The notes beneath the pieces were generated by a model that made no database searches, was not told the DNA's origin, and saw only the letters and a program-made list of their open reading frames with translations. Source: JAWKNZ01 sp041391425 (GTDB lineage: Bacteria; Bdellovibrionota_B; Oligoflexia; Oligoflexales; JAWKNZ01). From it: a DNA stretch of 64,000 bases. The translations under genes and the position numbers were made by a program. The stretch's first letter is position 1. Every line of letters starts with the position of its first letter. Shown piece after piece: positions 1-9,213 of the stretch. The stretch lies in NCBI GenBank assembly GCA_041391425.1, contig JAWKNZ010000012.1:1-64000 (forward strand). Direction: 5' to 3'.

Positions 1-75
1 CAGAATGACGATGTATCAAGCGACATATTGAAGGGAAAAGATACGCTGAATAGTTACTACAAAAACAATCCTTAA
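1..75 (+). CDS. C-terminal fragment of a gene entering from the left
   Basis: Reading frame 1 of the plus strand is open from the first base to a TAA at 73-75. It encodes about 24 residues ending in SYYKNNP, a mildly charged tail. It ends 11 bases before the stop codon of the convergent gene on the minus strand, which is a normal gene-end spacing. No family can be named from so short a piece, and chance openness over 24 codons in AT-rich DNA is possible. Confidence 0.4.
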   Translation, partial: QNDDVSSDILKGKDTLNSYYKNNP

Positions 76-86
76 ATTAAAATATA

Positions 87-662
87 CTAGCTTTCTACAT
101 GGCGATCTTGATCTAAAACATTTAAATGATTAATCCTCTTTGAAATATCTCTCCGAATCTTCTCTGCCTGCTCAAGAGCAACATCACGACTTGGCCCATC
201 ACTATGACTTAAAGTCGATATAAGCTCATCCAACTTTTTAAGATCCCCACTGCCAATTTTTTGTAATTGTTGCAGCATTTCATTAAAATTTCTAACGATA
301 AACTTTAAATCATCATCCTCTCTAATACGCATTAGAGAGTGCCAATTACCCATTCCTATAAGCCGCATATGCCTCACTAAGCTATACATTGGGCCTGCAA
401 TTTTATGAGTAACAATAATACCTAAAAGAGCTAAAAAAATAATATTGATTAGAGCTGCTATTACCATCGCAACGAAAATTGGAGTAGGCAAAAAGCCAAC
501 AATACGGATAATTTCAAATGTATATAATGGATATAAAATAATAACTGCCGTCAATAAAGTAGATAAAATTCCAACACCAACAGCCGCTTTGGTATAACGT
601 AGCTGGAAATCTCTATTGACTAGAAAGATCTTCTTTCTTTTTTTTGCGAGCATAATCTCCAT
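87..662 (-). CDS. Two-TM protein with a HAMP-like domain
   Basis: This is a 191-residue inner membrane protein. A basic N-terminus (AKKRKK) is followed by two hydrophobic segments at about residues 25-50 and 60-87. After the second comes a HAMP-like linker (KIAGPMYSLVRHMRLIGMGN, then a charged helix with NFNEMLQQLQ), and the tail is helical and charged. HAMP domains normally relay signals from membrane receptors to kinase, cyclase or chemotaxis output domains. Here no output domain follows, so it may act as a stand-alone membrane partner. The call rests on topology and the HAMP pattern. It has no operon partner in view, and its downstream neighbour is convergent. Confidence 0.6.
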   Translation of the reverse strand: MEIMLAKKRKKIFLVNRDFQLRYTKAAVGVGILSTLLTAVIILYPLYTFEIIRIVGFLPTPIFVAMVIAALINIIFLALLGIIVTHKIAGPMYSLVRHMRLIGMGNWHSLMRIREDDDLKFIVRNFNEMLQQLQKIGSGDLKKLDELISTLSHSDGPSRDVALEQAEKIRRDISKRINHLNVLDQDRHVES

Positions 663-902
663 CCATGCTAAGACAAAATTTAAAACAGAAGCATAAAATG
701 GTGCTTGAAAACATCCAAAAACCTGTTGTCTAACATGTAAGATACCAAGGCACGAAAGAAAAAAGTACCAGAATTACATCTACACAGTAGAGATACCTTT
801 TTCTAAAAATTGTGCAAAGATCACACTCGTTAGCCGGCTTCTTATGACATTATGCTATTATCTTTATAATAAAAGCTATCCCATAAACTCTCAGCCGTCA
901 AT

Positions 903-1009
903 TTAGGACGTGTTGACGTTTCATTTTCGTAACGAGAGACAAATACTTGAAAGTCGCAGCTAGGAAGGGTTTGGCTCGTAGTAGGAAATGAAACGTCAAC
1001 ACGCCCTAG
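903..1009. repeat. Family A palindromic MITE-like repeat, deletion copy
   Basis: The 107-bp element has terminal inverted repeats (GGCGTGTTGACGTTTCAT at the right end, with one mismatch, GGACGTG, at the left end). It lies next to TA/CTAG-like flanks. It matches the 186-bp copy at 61842-62027 in the same orientation but lacks the middle 79 bp. The junction sits at the 8-bp sequence AAGGGTTT, which occurs twice in the long copy, so this copy looks like a deletion by recombination or slippage between those direct repeats. There is no transposase, so it would have to be mobilised in trans, if it is mobile at all. Confidence 0.8.
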
Positions 1010-1181
1010 CATAAATTTGAACGAAAATTTTAACATTGATGAAATATATTGCAGGACATTAAGGCTAGCGACAGCTCAAAAAACTGCCAAATATAGCAAG
1101 TACAAAGCATCAAAATAGCATATCCTCGTTGAAAAGAAAGAAAATAATCGTTTACGACATCGTAAGGCTCTATGCTTTTTT

Positions 1182-1221
1182 CAAAAAGAAAAATCGCCAT
1201 TCATCAGTGATGGGTGGCGAT
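1182..1221 (-). terminator. Rho-independent terminator after metK
   Basis: On the minus strand a hairpin with arms ATCGCCA and TGGCGAT (1193-1221), extended by CAT/ATG pairs, is followed by TTTTTCTTTTT. It lies 31 bases past the metK stop codon and would end the rimP-to-metK transcript. Confidence 0.85.
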
Positions 1222-1251
1222 ATCGCAAGTAACTTCGACGAGGGCAAGCCG

Positions 1252-2406
1252 CTATAACTTAAGCGCCTCTACCTTATCCAATTTCTCCCATGGAAAAATA
1301 TCACGTCCAAAATGACCATAAGATGCTGTCGCCTGGTACATCGGCTTGAGTAAATCCAATTGCCTAATAATTCCACTTGGAGTCAAATCAAAATTCTTAT
1401 AAACCAGCTCAGCAAGAGCATTCGAAGACAAAGAAGAAGTTCCATAAGTATCGACAAATACACTAACAGGAGCAGCTACGCCTATAGCATAAGCTAGCTG
1501 AACCAAACATTTTTTTGCTAATCCTGCAGCCACTAAGTTTTTAGCCACATAACGCGCCATATAAGCTGCGGAACGATCTACCTTTGAAGGATCCTTCCCA
1601 GAAAAGGCTCCACCACCATGGGCACCATGTCCACCATAAGTATCGACAATAATCTTACGCCCAGTCAATCCACAATCCCCTTGAGGTCCTCCTATAACAA
1701 AGCGGCCTGTTGGATTAATATGAAATTTGGTTCCCTTTAATAATTCATTAGGAATCGTCTTCTTAATACAATTCTCCACAACAAACTCAGAGATTTCAGC
1801 ATGGCTTACATCTGGAGCATGTTGGGTCGAAATTACAACGGTATCAACACGGTCAACAACACCATCTTTATACTCAACAGTTACCTGACTTTTAGCATCC
1901 GGGCGAAGCCAATTCACAACTTTATTCCTACGCAACTGCGATAAATTTTGTAATAAGCGGTGAGAATACTGAATCGTCGCTGGCATCAATTCTGGGGTTT
2001 CATCACAAGCAAAACCAAACATCATCCCCTGATCGCCTGCACCCTGCTCCTTATGAAGTCCTTCACCTTTAGATACACCCATAGAAATATCTTGAGATTG
2101 TGCATCGACACAACTAATAACACCGCACCCCCTAGCATCAAATCCCAACTCACTATCATTATAGCCGATTTCTGCTATAACTTTTCTTGCAATCTCTGAA
2201 TAATCAACATGCGCTTTGGAAGTAATCTCACCAGCAATCACGACAATTCCAGTCTTCACTAATGTTTCACACGCAACACGAGAATAAGCATCTTCTGCTA
2301 GAAGCGCATCCAAAATGCCATCACTTATCTGATCAGCCACCTTATCTGGATGCCCTTCACTTACTGACTCTGAAGTAAATAGATAATTATTATCTTTACC
2401 ACTCAT
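1252..2406 (-). CDS. metK: S-adenosylmethionine synthetase
   Basis: MetK makes S-adenosylmethionine from methionine and ATP in the cytoplasm. The protein is 384 residues, the usual length. Hallmarks are present in order: the methionine/ATP-site motif GHPDK at residues 18-22, the signature GAGDQGMMFG at 122-131, and the glycine-rich phosphate loop GGGAFSGKD at 264-272. The start codon overlaps the truB stop as ATGA (2403-2406), which points to translational coupling. It is the last gene of the rimP-nusA-infB-rbfA-truB-metK operon and is followed by a terminator. Placing metK here instead of rpsO or pnp is unusual compared with the enterobacterial order. No SAM riboswitch is seen, as expected for an operon-internal gene. 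Confidence 0.98.
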   Translation of the reverse strand: MSGKDNNYLFTSESVSEGHPDKVADQISDGILDALLAEDAYSRVACETLVKTGIVVIAGEITSKAHVDYSEIARKVIAEIGYNDSELGFDARGCGVISCVDAQSQDISMGVSKGEGLHKEQGAGDQGMMFGFACDETPELMPATIQYSHRLLQNLSQLRRNKVVNWLRPDAKSQVTVEYKDGVVDRVDTVVISTQHAPDVSHAEISEFVVENCIKKTIPNELLKGTKFHINPTGRFVIGGPQGDCGLTGRKIIVDTYGGHGAHGGGAFSGKDPSKVDRSAAYMARYVAKNLVAAGLAKKCLVQLAYAIGVAAPVSVFVDTYGTSSLSSNALAELVYKNFDLTPSGIIRQLDLLKPMYQATASYGHFGRDIFPWEKLDKVEALKL

Positions 2407-3413
2407 AGCAATCCCCTTTTCATCTTAATGCTTATACCATCGGATTTAATTTCAGCTGAACCTATTCCAAATGCTTTGCTCTTTCCACTAATAAGCACAA
2501 CTTCATGAATAGTCTTTAAAACTCCATCGCTACTACTAAAATCGTGATTATTATTAGAAACAGCAGCATCAACAGAAGTCCAGCATTTAAAGTGCGCTTT
2601 TTCGAGACGGACTGTCTGACCGTTCAAAAGCTTCTTCTCTAAGCTTTCTTCTTTAATCTCACACCTGGGTATTCCTATATCAATATCTTCCATAGGAACC
2701 AAGATAGAAGCAAAATCATCTACCTTTTCCTCAATTTCTTCAAGCCCATAAGTATTAGAGATTTGAATTCCTGACGATTTTTCTCTGGTCAGTTTGACAA
2801 CATGACCACATGTGCCTGCTTTTTCGGCGATATCTCTCGCCAAAACTCTGACATACGTCCCTTTGGAACAACAAACCCTTGCAGTTAACAGACCGCTCTG
2901 TCTATCGTAGTCCAACAAATCGATCGTCGAAACATAGACATCGCGCTTAAGATTTTCAAGAACGACCAAATCTTCACGCCCTTCTCGAGCATACTGATAT
3001 AATGGCTTACCTTTATATTTAACAGCAGAATATACAGGAGGCGTTTGTTCAATATTACCTAAAAAAGAAAGAGCAGCTTGACTAAGATCTTCAATCGAAA
3101 CCTGTTCCCAAGGAGACTGTCTCACCACACTGCCCTCGGCATCCATAGTGTCAGTTTCGCTACCCAACTTGCAAACAAAAGAATATACTTTGGGAGAATC
3201 CAAAAGATAATCTTGTAAACGAGTAGCACGCCCAAAAAGAATAGGTAAAACACCACTAGCCATTGGATCCAAAGTGCCGACATGGCCCAGCTTAACCTTC
3301 CCCAAATGCTTAGTTAACCATCTAGACACATCTTTAGAAACCATTCCGACAGGCTTGTTAACAGCGAGAAGGCCATTAAACGCATTAGGTATTTTATTAA
3401 GGTGTTTATTCAT
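2403..3413 (-). CDS. truB: tRNA pseudouridine-55 synthase
   Basis: TruB converts U55 of the tRNA T-loop to pseudouridine. The 336-residue protein has the KP motif near the start (LLAVNKPVG) and the catalytic block LGHVGTLDPMASG, with the nucleophilic Asp at residue 49. It also has the later KYKGKPLYQYAREG and CSKGTYVRVLARDI motifs of the TruB family. The C-terminal third resembles the variable RNA-binding tail and carries an asparagine/serine-rich stretch (SNNNHDFSSSDG). It overlaps metK by 4 bases. A family B repeat lies between truB and the upstream rbfA. Confidence 0.97.
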   Translation of the reverse strand: MNKHLNKIPNAFNGLLAVNKPVGMVSKDVSRWLTKHLGKVKLGHVGTLDPMASGVLPILFGRATRLQDYLLDSPKVYSFVCKLGSETDTMDAEGSVVRQSPWEQVSIEDLSQAALSFLGNIEQTPPVYSAVKYKGKPLYQYAREGREDLVVLENLKRDVYVSTIDLLDYDRQSGLLTARVCCSKGTYVRVLARDIAEKAGTCGHVVKLTREKSSGIQISNTYGLEEIEEKVDDFASILVPMEDIDIGIPRCEIKEESLEKKLLNGQTVRLEKAHFKCWTSVDAAVSNNNHDFSSSDGVLKTIHEVVLISGKSKAFGIGSAEIKSDGISIKMKRGLL

Positions 3414-3451
3414 ACGAAGGTGAGATGCTCTACACTATTCTTGTGGATTGA

Positions 3452-3630
3452 CTTATATAACCCGGATCCGAATTTCTAGCCAGTTGCGGCGTTGCTTCGT
3501 CGTCAGGAAATCCTCATGTACCAACATGTACACTGCGGTTTCCCACCTCCTAGCGCCTAGCACCCGACCAAAATTCGAATCCGTTGAAAATACTACAGTT
3601 TTTCAAAAAATTTCAGATCCCGGATATAAG
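3452..3630 (-). repeat. Family B MITE-like repeat, left copy
   Basis: About 175 bp between rbfA and truB match the reverse complement of 61531-61701, roughly 85-90 percent identical by eye. The ends are imperfect inverted repeats (CTTATAT, then about CCGGATCCGAATTT). The centre is a smaller hairpin built on GTGTACATGTTGGTACAT inside GGAAA/TTTCC arms. It interrupts the rbfA-truB spacing (about 320 bases), which is otherwise short in such operons, so it looks inserted. Open frames across it are incidental. It may also act as a transcript-level structure inside the operon mRNA. Confidence 0.8.
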
Positions 3631-3735
3631 GACCCTATCAGGTAGCTACAAAACCAAGATGCCATGAAAAAACACCATAAACTATGGAGTCAATAATAAT
3701 GAAACAAAGCGGGAATCATCCTCGCCAAACGGCTT

Positions 3736-4071
3736 CTAACGAATACTAGATAACAGTTCTTCAATTCGAGAGCCTGTTTCAATACTTTCATCATAAAAAA
3801 AGCGCAATTCAGGTACTCGCCGAATATCTAGTTCCTTAGCCAAAGATTTTTTTAGAAAACCCTTACAGCTTTCTAAACCATCCATAGCCGCACTTTTCAC
3901 ATTAGCATCAAAAACACGAAAATAAATCGAAGCCAACTGTAAATCTCCAGTTAGTTTCACATGTGTTAGAGTCACTCCCTGTACTCTTGGATCTCTCAGA
4001 TTATCGCCAGTAAAACAAACAGCCAAAATATCTCTAATTTGTTCAGCTAGCCTCTCCTGTCTTGTACTCAT
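3736..4071 (-). CDS. rbfA: 30S ribosome-binding factor A
   Basis: RbfA binds the 30S subunit during 16S rRNA processing and late maturation. The 111-residue protein has the expected single KH-type fold length. The family pattern is visible: an N-terminal R-x-E-R-L-A-E-Q-I helix, the DPRV-x-GVTLTHVKLTGDL core, and the C-terminal RRVPELRFFYDESIE-x-G block. It follows infB by 11 bases, as in most bacteria. It stops with TAG, which matters for judging the in-frame TAG codons elsewhere in this window. Confidence 0.96.
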   Translation of the reverse strand: MSTRQERLAEQIRDILAVCFTGDNLRDPRVQGVTLTHVKLTGDLQLASIYFRVFDANVKSAAMDGLESCKGFLKKSLAKELDIRRVPELRFFYDESIETGSRIEELLSSIR

Positions 4072-4082
4072 ATCTACACACT

Positions 4083-6878
4083 CTATAAAGTAGCTTCTAC
4101 TTCTTCAATCATATAAGCTTCGATGACATCTCCAACTTTGATATCATTATAACCATCGAAACCTATACCACATTCATAACCATTTTGTACTTCTTTGACA
4201 TCGTCCTTAAATCTTCTCAACGAACCTAATTTTCCGTCAAAAACAACGATATCATCTCTAATCAATCTTAAATGTGACGTCCTGGTAATTTTTCCGTCCA
4301 ATACCGCAGACCCAGCAATTGTGCCAACCTTGGGAACGTTAATCGCGTTTCTAACCTCAGCATGTCCAAGCACCACTTCCGTTTGAATCGGAGGCAATTT
4401 ACCTGCCATCAACGCTTTCACAGAATCTACCAACTCGTAAATCACTCCAAAGTAATTAACGATAACACCTTTCTTTTCGGCTAAATCATCTAAGCCTCTT
4501 GTGGCCCGCACATTAAATCCTAAAATAACTGCACCACTAGTTTCAGCCAAAGAAATATCCGACTCGTTAACACCACCAACCGCTCTATGAACAATCTTAT
4601 TGGATACTTTATCGGTATTAATCTTTGCAAGTGCTTCGCAAATCGCTTCGACTGAACCTTGGGTATCGCCCTTTAAAATAAGAGGTACTTCAGGAGTCTC
4701 ACTATCTTTAACTTTACTTAGTAATTCCTCTAAAGTCTGAGCACTCGATTTCGCCTTCAATGCTCGTTGTTTTTCCGCCAACTTGAATTCAAGAACGGTT
4801 TTACACATCCTCTCATCTTCAACAGCATCGACCCTATCGCCTGCCATAGGCACATCAGTCAAGCCAAGAACTCGCACCGGTGATCCAGGCCCCACCCACT
4901 CCAGCCTTTTGCCTTTGTGGTCTGTCATGACTCGAACCTTGCCAGAGGTCACTCCAGCAACCAAAATATCACCTTTTTTCAAAGTTCCGTTTGTGACCAT
5001 AACCGTAGCCACAGGCCCTTGATTTTTATCAAGATGCGCTTCAACCACAGATCCTGTCGCACGCATATCATTGAATGCCTTCAACTCCAGCATTTCAGCC
5101 TGTAGTAGGATAGCTTCTATCAAATCGTCCAAGCCAGTTTTTTCCATCGCCGAACATTTAACAAATTGATGCTCACCACCCCATTCTTCTGATTGGATTC
5201 CATGCTCCGCGAGTTCATTATACACACGATCCAAATTAATATTAGGCTTATCCATCTTATTGATAGCAACGATAATAGGAACATTTGCACTATTTGCATG
5301 AGAAATCGCTTCTACCGTTTGCGGCATAACACCATCATCAGCAGCAACAACTAACACAACAATGTCGGTAACGCCCGCACCTCTGGATCTCATAGCAGAA
5401 AATGCCTCGTGACCTGGAGTATCTAAAAACGACACCGTTTTTTCACCAAGCGAAACAGAATAAGCACCTATGTGCTGCGTGATTCCACCAGCTTCTCCAG
5501 AAGCCACTGAAGTTTCTCTCAACGCATCCAAAATCGATGTCTTACCGTGATCCACATGCCCCATAACTGTAACAATAGGCGGCCTGAAACCAAAAAGACT
5601 CATCAGGCTTATATTTTGTAAAATATCATCAAGGCTCAAAACAGATTGCTTTATTTCGAACCCATAATCAGAAGCAATAAGAGTTGCAGTATCAACATCA
5701 ACTTCCTGATTAAGAGTTGCAATAACCCCATCAGACATGAGTTTTTTAATAATATCACCAGCCTTAACACTCAACTGCGTAGCCAAATCAGACACAGTAA
5801 TATGATCAGTCATCTTGACTACACGATATGCAGCACGCGGGGTTGTAATTTGAGTACTCTTCAAGTCTTTCCTACGTTTTAGGTCCCTCTTACGACTCGC
5901 TGCACTTGGAGTAAATACATGCCTTTTTTTCCGACCAGCCTGCAAAGAAGTATCTTCTTCTTCAAAGTCAGTAATTTGACTCAAAAGCTCACGGGTAGAT
6001 TGGCTTCTCCGCTTCGCATGTAAAGCAGCCTTAGCACGTTGTTCCTGACGATCATCATCATTTGAAGCTTCCTCCAAATGATCAGCTCCAATTTTTTTGC
6101 CTTTAGCTACACGCCTACCTTCAGACACATCGCCGTCTGGGTAAACAGAATCGTCAACACCTCTTCTTGCGTTCGTATCTTGCGTATTAACACCTATCCC
6201 TGTAACACGTACACCACGACTATCTTCCCTGCGAGCTGTCCTTTGACGCGCCTCATCCTGCAACTTCTGCTCTTCAATCTCTTTAGGGGTCGCCTTTCTA
6301 ACAATAGTAGCACCACCCTCAAACTTAGGTCTTTTCGATTTAATCGACACAGAAGGAGCTTTAGCCTTAACACTTTTTACTTCAGCCAATTCCTCCTTAT
6401 CATTATCTGATATTGCTCCCGTTTCTATTTCAGACAATTCAGAGATAGGCTTAACAACCGCATCAGGTTTTGCATCAACAGCATTCTCCGACTTAGCGGT
6501 CTCCTCAGAGCTCGCCACAACAGATTCAACCGTAGAGTCACTAACAGGAGCACCTTCTTCTTCCGCAGCAACTATCTTTTCTTGAGAACCCTCAATCGTA
6601 ATTTCAGGCGACTCGTTAATAGAGCTTTCTTCATCTGCCTCGACGGCCACATTATTTTCTTCTTTAGCTTCAGCAGCTGAAGATTTTTTCCGTCGACGAA
6701 CAACAACCTTAGGCTTCGAACCACCGGTCATATCAGCCTTAACTTTTTGAATTTGTTCTAAAGTCATCGTGCTCTGGTGGCTAGCAGCCTCTATGCCAAG
6801 GGATTTAAGCTTGGCAAGCAGTGCTTTACTTTCCATCTTAAGCTCGCGAGCTAATTCATATACTCGAACTTTAGCCAT
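4083..6878 (-). CDS. infB: Translation initiation factor IF-2
   Basis: IF-2 is the GTPase that brings initiator tRNA to the ribosome. The 931-residue protein starts with an IF2_N helical module (MAKVRVYELARELKMESKALL). A long acidic, low-complexity linker of about residues 55-345 follows, then a second IF2_N module near 350-410. The GTPase motifs are intact: G1 GHVDHGKT (440-447), G2 GGITQHIGAY (464-473), G3 DTPGH (486-490) and G4 NKMDK (540-544). Domains II, III and the fMet-tRNA-binding C-domain follow. The long charged linker fits delta-type and Bdellovibrio-type proteobacteria more than enterics. It ends in TAG and reads through without any lesion, unlike its neighbour nusA. Confidence 0.98.
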   Translation of the reverse strand: MAKVRVYELARELKMESKALLAKLKSLGIEAASHQSTMTLEQIQKVKADMTGGSKPKVVVRRRKKSSAAEAKEENNVAVEADEESSINESPEITIEGSQEKIVAAEEEGAPVSDSTVESVVASSEETAKSENAVDAKPDAVVKPISELSEIETGAISDNDKEELAEVKSVKAKAPSVSIKSKRPKFEGGATIVRKATPKEIEEQKLQDEARQRTARREDSRGVRVTGIGVNTQDTNARRGVDDSVYPDGDVSEGRRVAKGKKIGADHLEEASNDDDRQEQRAKAALHAKRRSQSTRELLSQITDFEEEDTSLQAGRKKRHVFTPSAASRKRDLKRRKDLKSTQITTPRAAYRVVKMTDHITVSDLATQLSVKAGDIIKKLMSDGVIATLNQEVDVDTATLIASDYGFEIKQSVLSLDDILQNISLMSLFGFRPPIVTVMGHVDHGKTSILDALRETSVASGEAGGITQHIGAYSVSLGEKTVSFLDTPGHEAFSAMRSRGAGVTDIVVLVVAADDGVMPQTVEAISHANSANVPIIVAINKMDKPNINLDRVYNELAEHGIQSEEWGGEHQFVKCSAMEKTGLDDLIEAILLQAEMLELKAFNDMRATGSVVEAHLDKNQGPVATVMVTNGTLKKGDILVAGVTSGKVRVMTDHKGKRLEWVGPGSPVRVLGLTDVPMAGDRVDAVEDERMCKTVLEFKLAEKQRALKAKSSAQTLEELLSKVKDSETPEVPLILKGDTQGSVEAICEALAKINTDKVSNKIVHRAVGGVNESDISLAETSGAVILGFNVRATRGLDDLAEKKGVIVNYFGVIYELVDSVKALMAGKLPPIQTEVVLGHAEVRNAINVPKVGTIAGSAVLDGKITRTSHLRLIRDDIVVFDGKLGSLRRFKDDVKEVQNGYECGIGFDGYNDIKVGDVIEAYMIEEVEATL

Positions 6879-6977
6879 TAATACTCCTACAGCCTTTTAC
6901 GGTGGCCTACCTAGAAATAACTTATTTATTTCAATTTAAAGAACACAGCTAGTAACAACTCTTCTAACTGATAAAAA

Positions 6978-8559
6978 TCAATTAGAAGAACCATGCCCCT
7001 CATCCTGCAAAAACTTATCTGCTGCAATCTGTACTGTCCTGGCAATACCAAGAGACAAACCAGATTTTTGTGCTACTTCATCAGCTGAATCAGCGATTAC
7101 GTCACCAATAGTGCTATAACCTGCGTCAGCCATCGAATGAGCCGTCGCTTCTCCAACTCCACTTAATGCCATAAACATTTCAACCCTGCGACGATATTCC
7201 TCATCTTCTGCATCTTGAGTTTCACTATGACTTTCAACAGTCGGAACTGCAATAGCATCTTCAGGAGCATAGTCTTCAGAGGCATCAAACCCGTCTTCCG
7301 GCATTTCCTCAGCAACCTTAATTGCTGACTCAATAATCTTGGACGCGTCATCAACTTCGAGGTTCAACATACGCGCTAACGATCTTGGAGCCATATCCGC
7401 CAGTTCGCCTGGAGATTTAATGCCTTCATGTACCAAAATTCCAGCCTGGATATCTCCAAGTCCGTCAATTGCAGCAATCGCAGCTCTAATTCCAGCAAGC
7501 TGTGCTTCAAGTTTATTTTCACTCTTAATGTCAAGACGCCAGCCTGTTAACTGGGCAGCAAGACGAACATTCTGTCCACGTTTACCAATCGCAAGAGAGA
7601 GTTGATCATCAGCAACAATCACTTCCATGCTATGCTTCTAGTTATCAACAATGACCTTACTTACAACAGCAGGTGCAATCGCATTACAAACCAGCCTAGC
7701 TGGATCTTTATCCCAAGGAACAATATCTATTTTTTCACCATTCAGCTCTTGCACAACAGCCTGAACCCGGGCGCCTTTCATACCAACACAAGCACCAACA
7801 GGATCCACTGAACTATCTTTAGAATAGACGGCAATTTTGGATCGCGAAGCCTGGATCCCTCGCAGCTGATTCAATCGTTACGATTCCGTCATAAATCTCA
7901 GTCACATGCTGTTCGAAAAGCCTCACTAAGAACCCTGGATGTGCCCGCGACATAACTATCTGCGGACCACGAGAAGACCGTCTTATTTCAACAACATATG
8001 CCTGAATACGATCTTTAACCCTAAAACGCTCCCCGTGCATTTGCTCACGATAAGGAATTATAGCCTCTGTCGCACCAAGATCGACAATAATGTTATTTCT
8101 TTCGAATCTTCGAACATGACCACTAAGGATCTCTCCGACTCTTCCTTTATACTCTTCATAAATTTTCGCTCTTTCAGCATCCCGAACTTTTTGGACAATG
8201 ATTTGCTTTGCTGATTGAGCAGCAATACGACCAAAACTAGCCGTCTCTAACTTAATACCGATAGCATCACCAACTTCAGTATCAGGATCCAGTTTCAAGG
8301 CCTCAGTTAAAGAAATTTCTCCATCTTCAATTTCTTCACCTTCGGCTGGGCTCACCACCAAACGAAATTGATAAAGTTCAATCTCATCAGTATCTTCATT
8401 ATAACTCGCTTCCAGATCTGCCTCAGCGCCATAGTCCTTTCTCGCCGCATGTAAGACCGCCGGCTCAAGCGCGTCGACAATTACAGTACGGTCAAGATTC
8501 TTATCTTGGCTTACCGCCTTAATTACGGTGCTAAGACCACCTGCGATTTCTAATGACAT
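6978..8559 (-). pseudogene. nusA: nusA, broken by a frameshift and an in-frame TAG
   Basis: NusA is the transcription elongation and termination factor. Three consecutive pieces together make one full protein. 8559-7819 carries the N-terminal domain and S1 domain up to the residues RDPG. 7874-7641 carries KH1 (RSKIAVYS, then GACVGMKGARV). 7637-6978 carries KH2 (DDQLSLAIGKRGQNVRLAAQ) and helix-hairpin-helix repeats with an acidic tail. Removing one C near 7851 turns DPG-F-A-I-Q into DPGSRSKIAV, the expected family sequence. The second break is a TAG at 7638-7640, in frame between VIVDN and KHSMEVIV, exactly where intact homologues continue. Domain sequences remain well conserved, so both lesions are recent or artefactual. 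As read, only an NTD-S1 product of about 246 residues would be made. Confidence 0.9.
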
Positions 8560-8590
8560 GAGCTACACCTCATAAAATTGCTATAAATAT

Positions 8591-9052
8591 TTAATTTTGC
8601 CATTCATAGACAAGATTAGCTTTCAAAATGGCAGCATGGGGGAAAGCCCATTCACCAGAAGCCGTGTCCAAAACAATCATCCCATCATTGGAAACTTGAA
8701 GTAGACGCCCAAAATCCCGCCTTCTTCCTTCCAATTTCATATTTAAATGAACATTAATTTGACAACCGACATATTTTCCAAAATCAGCTAGCCTTCTTAA
8801 AGGCCTTTCTATACCAGGAGAGCTAATCTCAAGAGTAGAACCTTCAGGCAAATAAGTTTCAAATTCAGCCCGTTCATCAAGTAACTTATTCGCCTCAACA
8901 CAAGCGGATAAATCAACCCCATTTGCGTGATCAACAAAAATTCTTAAAATTCTATCATGTTGATTCCATTCGGTTTCAATACACTCGTACCCAGCAACCG
9001 AAATCGCTTTATGCGCCGTATTCATAATTCCATCTAGTTGACTTCTATCCAT
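8591..9052 (-). CDS. rimP: Ribosome maturation factor RimP
   Basis: RimP is needed for 30S subunit maturation. The 153-residue protein shows the family core: LRIFVDHANGVDLSACVEANKLLDE, then LEISSPGIERPL, then an SH3-like C-terminal domain (GRLLQVSNDGMIVLD). It is the first gene of the operon and sits about 31 bases upstream of nusA. The start codon lies only 14 bases past the T-run of a strong hairpin, so its expression is probably set by attenuation in the leader. The ribosome-binding site is weak (GGGCAG). Confidence 0.96.
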   Translation of the reverse strand: MDRSQLDGIMNTAHKAISVAGYECIETEWNQHDRILRIFVDHANGVDLSACVEANKLLDERAEFETYLPEGSTLEISSPGIERPLRRLADFGKYVGCQINVHLNMKLEGRRRDFGRLLQVSNDGMIVLDTASGEWAFPHAAILKANLVYEWQN

Positions 9053-9066
9053 AAAAACTGCCCAAC

Positions 9067-9145
9067 AAAAAAGGCCGTGCTACTTATCCGACTGATTAAA
9101 AAACAGCAGAACAAGCACAGGCCTAACAATTTGATAAATCTGTTA
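9067..9145 (-). promoter_or_regulatory. rimP leader attenuator
   Basis: On the minus strand the sequence before rimP forms a hairpin with arms GGCC-T-GTGCT (9114-9123) and AG-x-AGCAC-GGCC (9073-9083), followed at once by TTTTTT. Just upstream, TCTAACA and TGTTAGG (about 9122-9145) form a second stem whose 3' arm overlaps the base of the terminator stem, so the two could be mutually exclusive. A leader terminator before rimP/nusA is a known arrangement in proteobacteria (the rimP leader class). The details here are read from the sequence and the switching is inferred. Confidence 0.65.
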
Positions 9146-9213
9146 GAACCGAGCATGGCACCTACACCATGTGGCGTTAGTAAAGAACTAAATAAGAGCC
9201 AAACTTCGGAAGT

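Larger units (their letters stand above)
663..1251. other. Intergenic region with a repeat and a terminator
   Basis: This 589-base gap separates metK from the HAMP protein gene. It holds the short family A palindromic repeat (903-1009) and the metK terminator (1182-1221). A short minus-strand reading frame over the repeat exists only because both arms of the palindrome happen to be open. I see no gene in the rest. Confidence 0.6.

Noticed and set aside
842..1036. Open frames across the family A and B repeats (842-1036, 3448-3645, 61817-62020)
   Set aside because: They share sequence only because the repeats are shared, have no family resemblance and cross palindromes. They are not genes.
3452..3630. 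Integron attC site
   Set aside because: The element has inverted ends and a central hairpin but lacks the simple-site arrangement and core sites of attC, and no integrase or cassette array is nearby.
7840..7860. Programmed ribosomal frameshift or transcriptional slippage in nusA
   Set aside because: The site GATCCAGGCTTCGCGATCC has no slippery heptamer or homopolymer run, and a second lesion (TAG) lies downstream, so programmed recoding is not supported.
9124..9200. Initiator tRNA gene (metY) upstream of rimP, as in E. coli
   Set aside because: A GGTTC-like string is present but no cloverleaf, anticodon arm or acceptor stem can be drawn. The sequence fits leader hairpins better.
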